Below, one piece after another: positions 14,277-15,496 of a stretch of 15,496 bases of DNA (position 1 is its first letter; each line of letters opens with the position of its first letter). This DNA comes from Candidatus Arcanibacter lacustris (GTDB lineage Bacteria > Pseudomonadota > Alphaproteobacteria > Rickettsiales > Arcanibacteraceae), in contig JYHA01000050.1 of assembly GCA_000970895.1 (NCBI GenBank), forward strand, positions 1 through 15,496, in the 5' to 3' direction. Position numbers and translations under genes: made by a program. Below the pieces are notes generated by a model that was not told where the DNA came from, did not search any database, and saw nothing but the letters and a program-made list of their open reading frames with translations.

Positions 14277-14524
14277 AGATTAAATCAATATAATCCATTT
14301 TATTCATAAACTATTCATTTTATATAATTTTTTCTCTAGCTTTTAATCAAAAATTTAAATAAATTGAAATTAATAAAAAAACCTATAGACATTAATAACA
14401 CGCCGATTCAATTAGAGAAAGCAACAGAGAGAGATTTAGGTAGGTCGTAAGAGTAATATAAGATTTGCTAGAGTCAGAAGTTTTAGATATCCTCTAAAGT
14501 CCACAACAACATAGAGAGGGATAT
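14277..14524. other. AT-rich leader before the transposase gene
   Basis: No gene is visible in these 248 bp. The left end of the insertion sequence should fall here, but without the right end in the window its terminal inverted repeat cannot be identified. Confidence 0.4.
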
Positions 14525-15496
14525 ATGCAAAAAGCATCAAAACATCTGACCCTAGAGGAAAGATGTCATATTTTCATACTAAAAGAAAGAGGTTTTTCTC
14601 TTCGTGATATTTCCAGAACTTTATCCAGAAATGTTAGTTCGATTTCTCGTGAGCTGAAACGCAACAGCATATTGAACAAATACACACCAAGAATAGCAGA
14701 AGAACAATATCATAGACGCATGACAAATGTTTATTCTGGCCCTAGAAAAATGACTTCTTCTCTCAAAGAAATTATTTGTTCGAAACTAAAAATACTCTGG
14801 AGCCCAGAACAGATTTCAGGCAGATTAAAAATAGAAAATGGGATTAAGATTAGTCATGAGGCTATTTATCAACTGATCTGGAGAGACAAAAAGCAAGGAG
14901 GAGATCTTTATAAAAATTTGCGCCATGCTGGTAAAAAATACAACAAACGAAGAGGTAAGAATGCAGGCAGAGGAATTATTCCTGGTCGTGTTGATATTGA
15001 ACTTCGTGATAAAATAGTGGAAGAAAAATCAAGAATTGGAGATTGGGAGGGAGATACTGTAATAGGTGCAAATCATAAAGGCGCGATTGTAACTCTTGTA
15101 GATCGTAAGTCAAAATTCTCTCTCTTTACATTAGTAGCAGAAAAAACAAAAGATTTGGTTACGCAAGCTATTGAAAAGTCACTTAATCCTCATAAGATAC
15201 ATGTTAAAACCATAACATTTGATAATGGTCGTGAATTTGCAGGTCACCAAAAGATAGCTCAAAGTTTAGATGCTGAATGTTTCTTTGCCAAGCCTTATCA
15301 TTCCTGGGAGAGAGGCTTAAACGAACATACTAACGGGCTACTCAGGCAATATATTCCCAAAAAATCTGATTTTACTCTCATTTCTCAAGAAGATGTTGAC
15401 TTCGTCCAAAATGCCTTAAATAATAGACCAAGAAAAGTTTTGAATTACAAAACTCCCACAGAGGTATTTAGACAAAATCATACTGTTGCTTTCGCT
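14525..15496 (+). CDS. IS30-family transposase, 3' end outside the window
   Basis: Open from ATG 14525 to the last base, giving 324 residues with no stop yet. The N-terminal helix-turn-helix (HLTLEERCHIFILKERGFSL, then RDISRTLSRNVSSISRELKR) is that of IS30 transposases. The DDE catalytic core is present: D173/D177 in GDWEGDTVIG, D233 in TFDNGREF, and E267 in WERGLNEHTNGLLRQY. The chain reaches NNRPRKVLNYKTPTEVF, which lies near the C-terminus in this family, so only a few residues are missing. The ribosome binding site is AGAGAGGG at 14513-14520. There is no frameshift or internal stop, so the element could be active. Dimeric transposase would cut and join the terminal repeats. Confidence 0.93.
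   Translation, partial: MQKASKHLTLEERCHIFILKERGFSLRDISRTLSRNVSSISRELKRNSILNKYTPRIAEEQYHRRMTNVYSGPRKMTSSLKEIICSKLKILWSPEQISGRLKIENGIKISHEAIYQLIWRDKKQGGDLYKNLRHAGKKYNKRRGKNAGRGIIPGRVDIELRDKIVEEKSRIGDWEGDTVIGANHKGAIVTLVDRKSKFSLFTLVAEKTKDLVTQAIEKSLNPHKIHVKTITFDNGREFAGHQKIAQSLDAECFFAKPYHSWERGLNEHTNGLLRQYIPKKSDFTLISQEDVDFVQNALNNRPRKVLNYKTPTEVFRQNHTVAFA
14525..15496 (+). mobile_element. IS30-family insertion sequence (partial, ends not located)
   Basis: Called from the intact transposase gene. The left terminal repeat is probably within about 100 bp upstream, but it is not identifiable without the right end. The listed span covers only the coding part seen. Confidence 0.75.

Overview
The window looks like chromosome from an AT-rich, obligately intracellular alphaproteobacterium of the Rickettsiales, most likely Rickettsiaceae (Rickettsia, Orientia, Megaira or a relative). 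Four things point there: a three-gene pntAA-pntAB-pntB transhydrogenase, an RNase E with an acidic insertion in its S1 domain, short GTCATCC-type palindromes between genes, and several decaying reading frames. No species is claimed.

Layout. Positions 35-1232 (minus strand) hold an unrecognised gene followed by a possible permuted papain-fold (NlpC/P60-like) cysteine hydrolase. The two abut through a frame change and may once have been one gene. Next come a low-coding stretch with hairpins and a signal-peptide-like fragment, then tRNA-Val(GAC) on the minus strand. Diverging from the tRNA is a plus-strand operon for the proton-translocating NAD(P) transhydrogenase (1821-4760), closed by a hairpin terminator. 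A second unit (4867-7498) encodes an MsbA-type ABC exporter and a type IV/II prepilin-like protein. A methionine-rich phasin-like gene (7588-8025) follows with a strong terminator. After it come a perfect 20-bp inverted repeat, a three-domain SH3b/NlpC-P60 peptidoglycan peptidase (8241-9488), a 417-bp leader region, and RNase E (9906-11885). The arginine-rich C-terminal tail of RNase E continues in another frame to 12066. A short RodZ-like HTH/membrane protein and a charged coiled-coil protein of unknown function complete the gene series.

The last 2 kb (13542-15496) is accessory DNA. It holds a roughly 430-bp nested palindrome with paired side hairpins that differ in sequence but each keep self-complementarity, a separate 22-bp perfect inverted repeat, and an IS30-family transposase gene that runs off the window.

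How the genes fit together. The identifiable housekeeping functions are redox/proton coupling (Pnt), RNA decay (RNase E), export (ABC), envelope turnover (NlpC/P60) and possibly cell shape (RodZ-like). Reductive evolution shows in three places where a reading frame continues past a stop or frame change: the minus-strand pair, the RNase E tail and the 12510 gene. The strongest candidates for something undescribed are the nested palindrome and the RNase E frame break.
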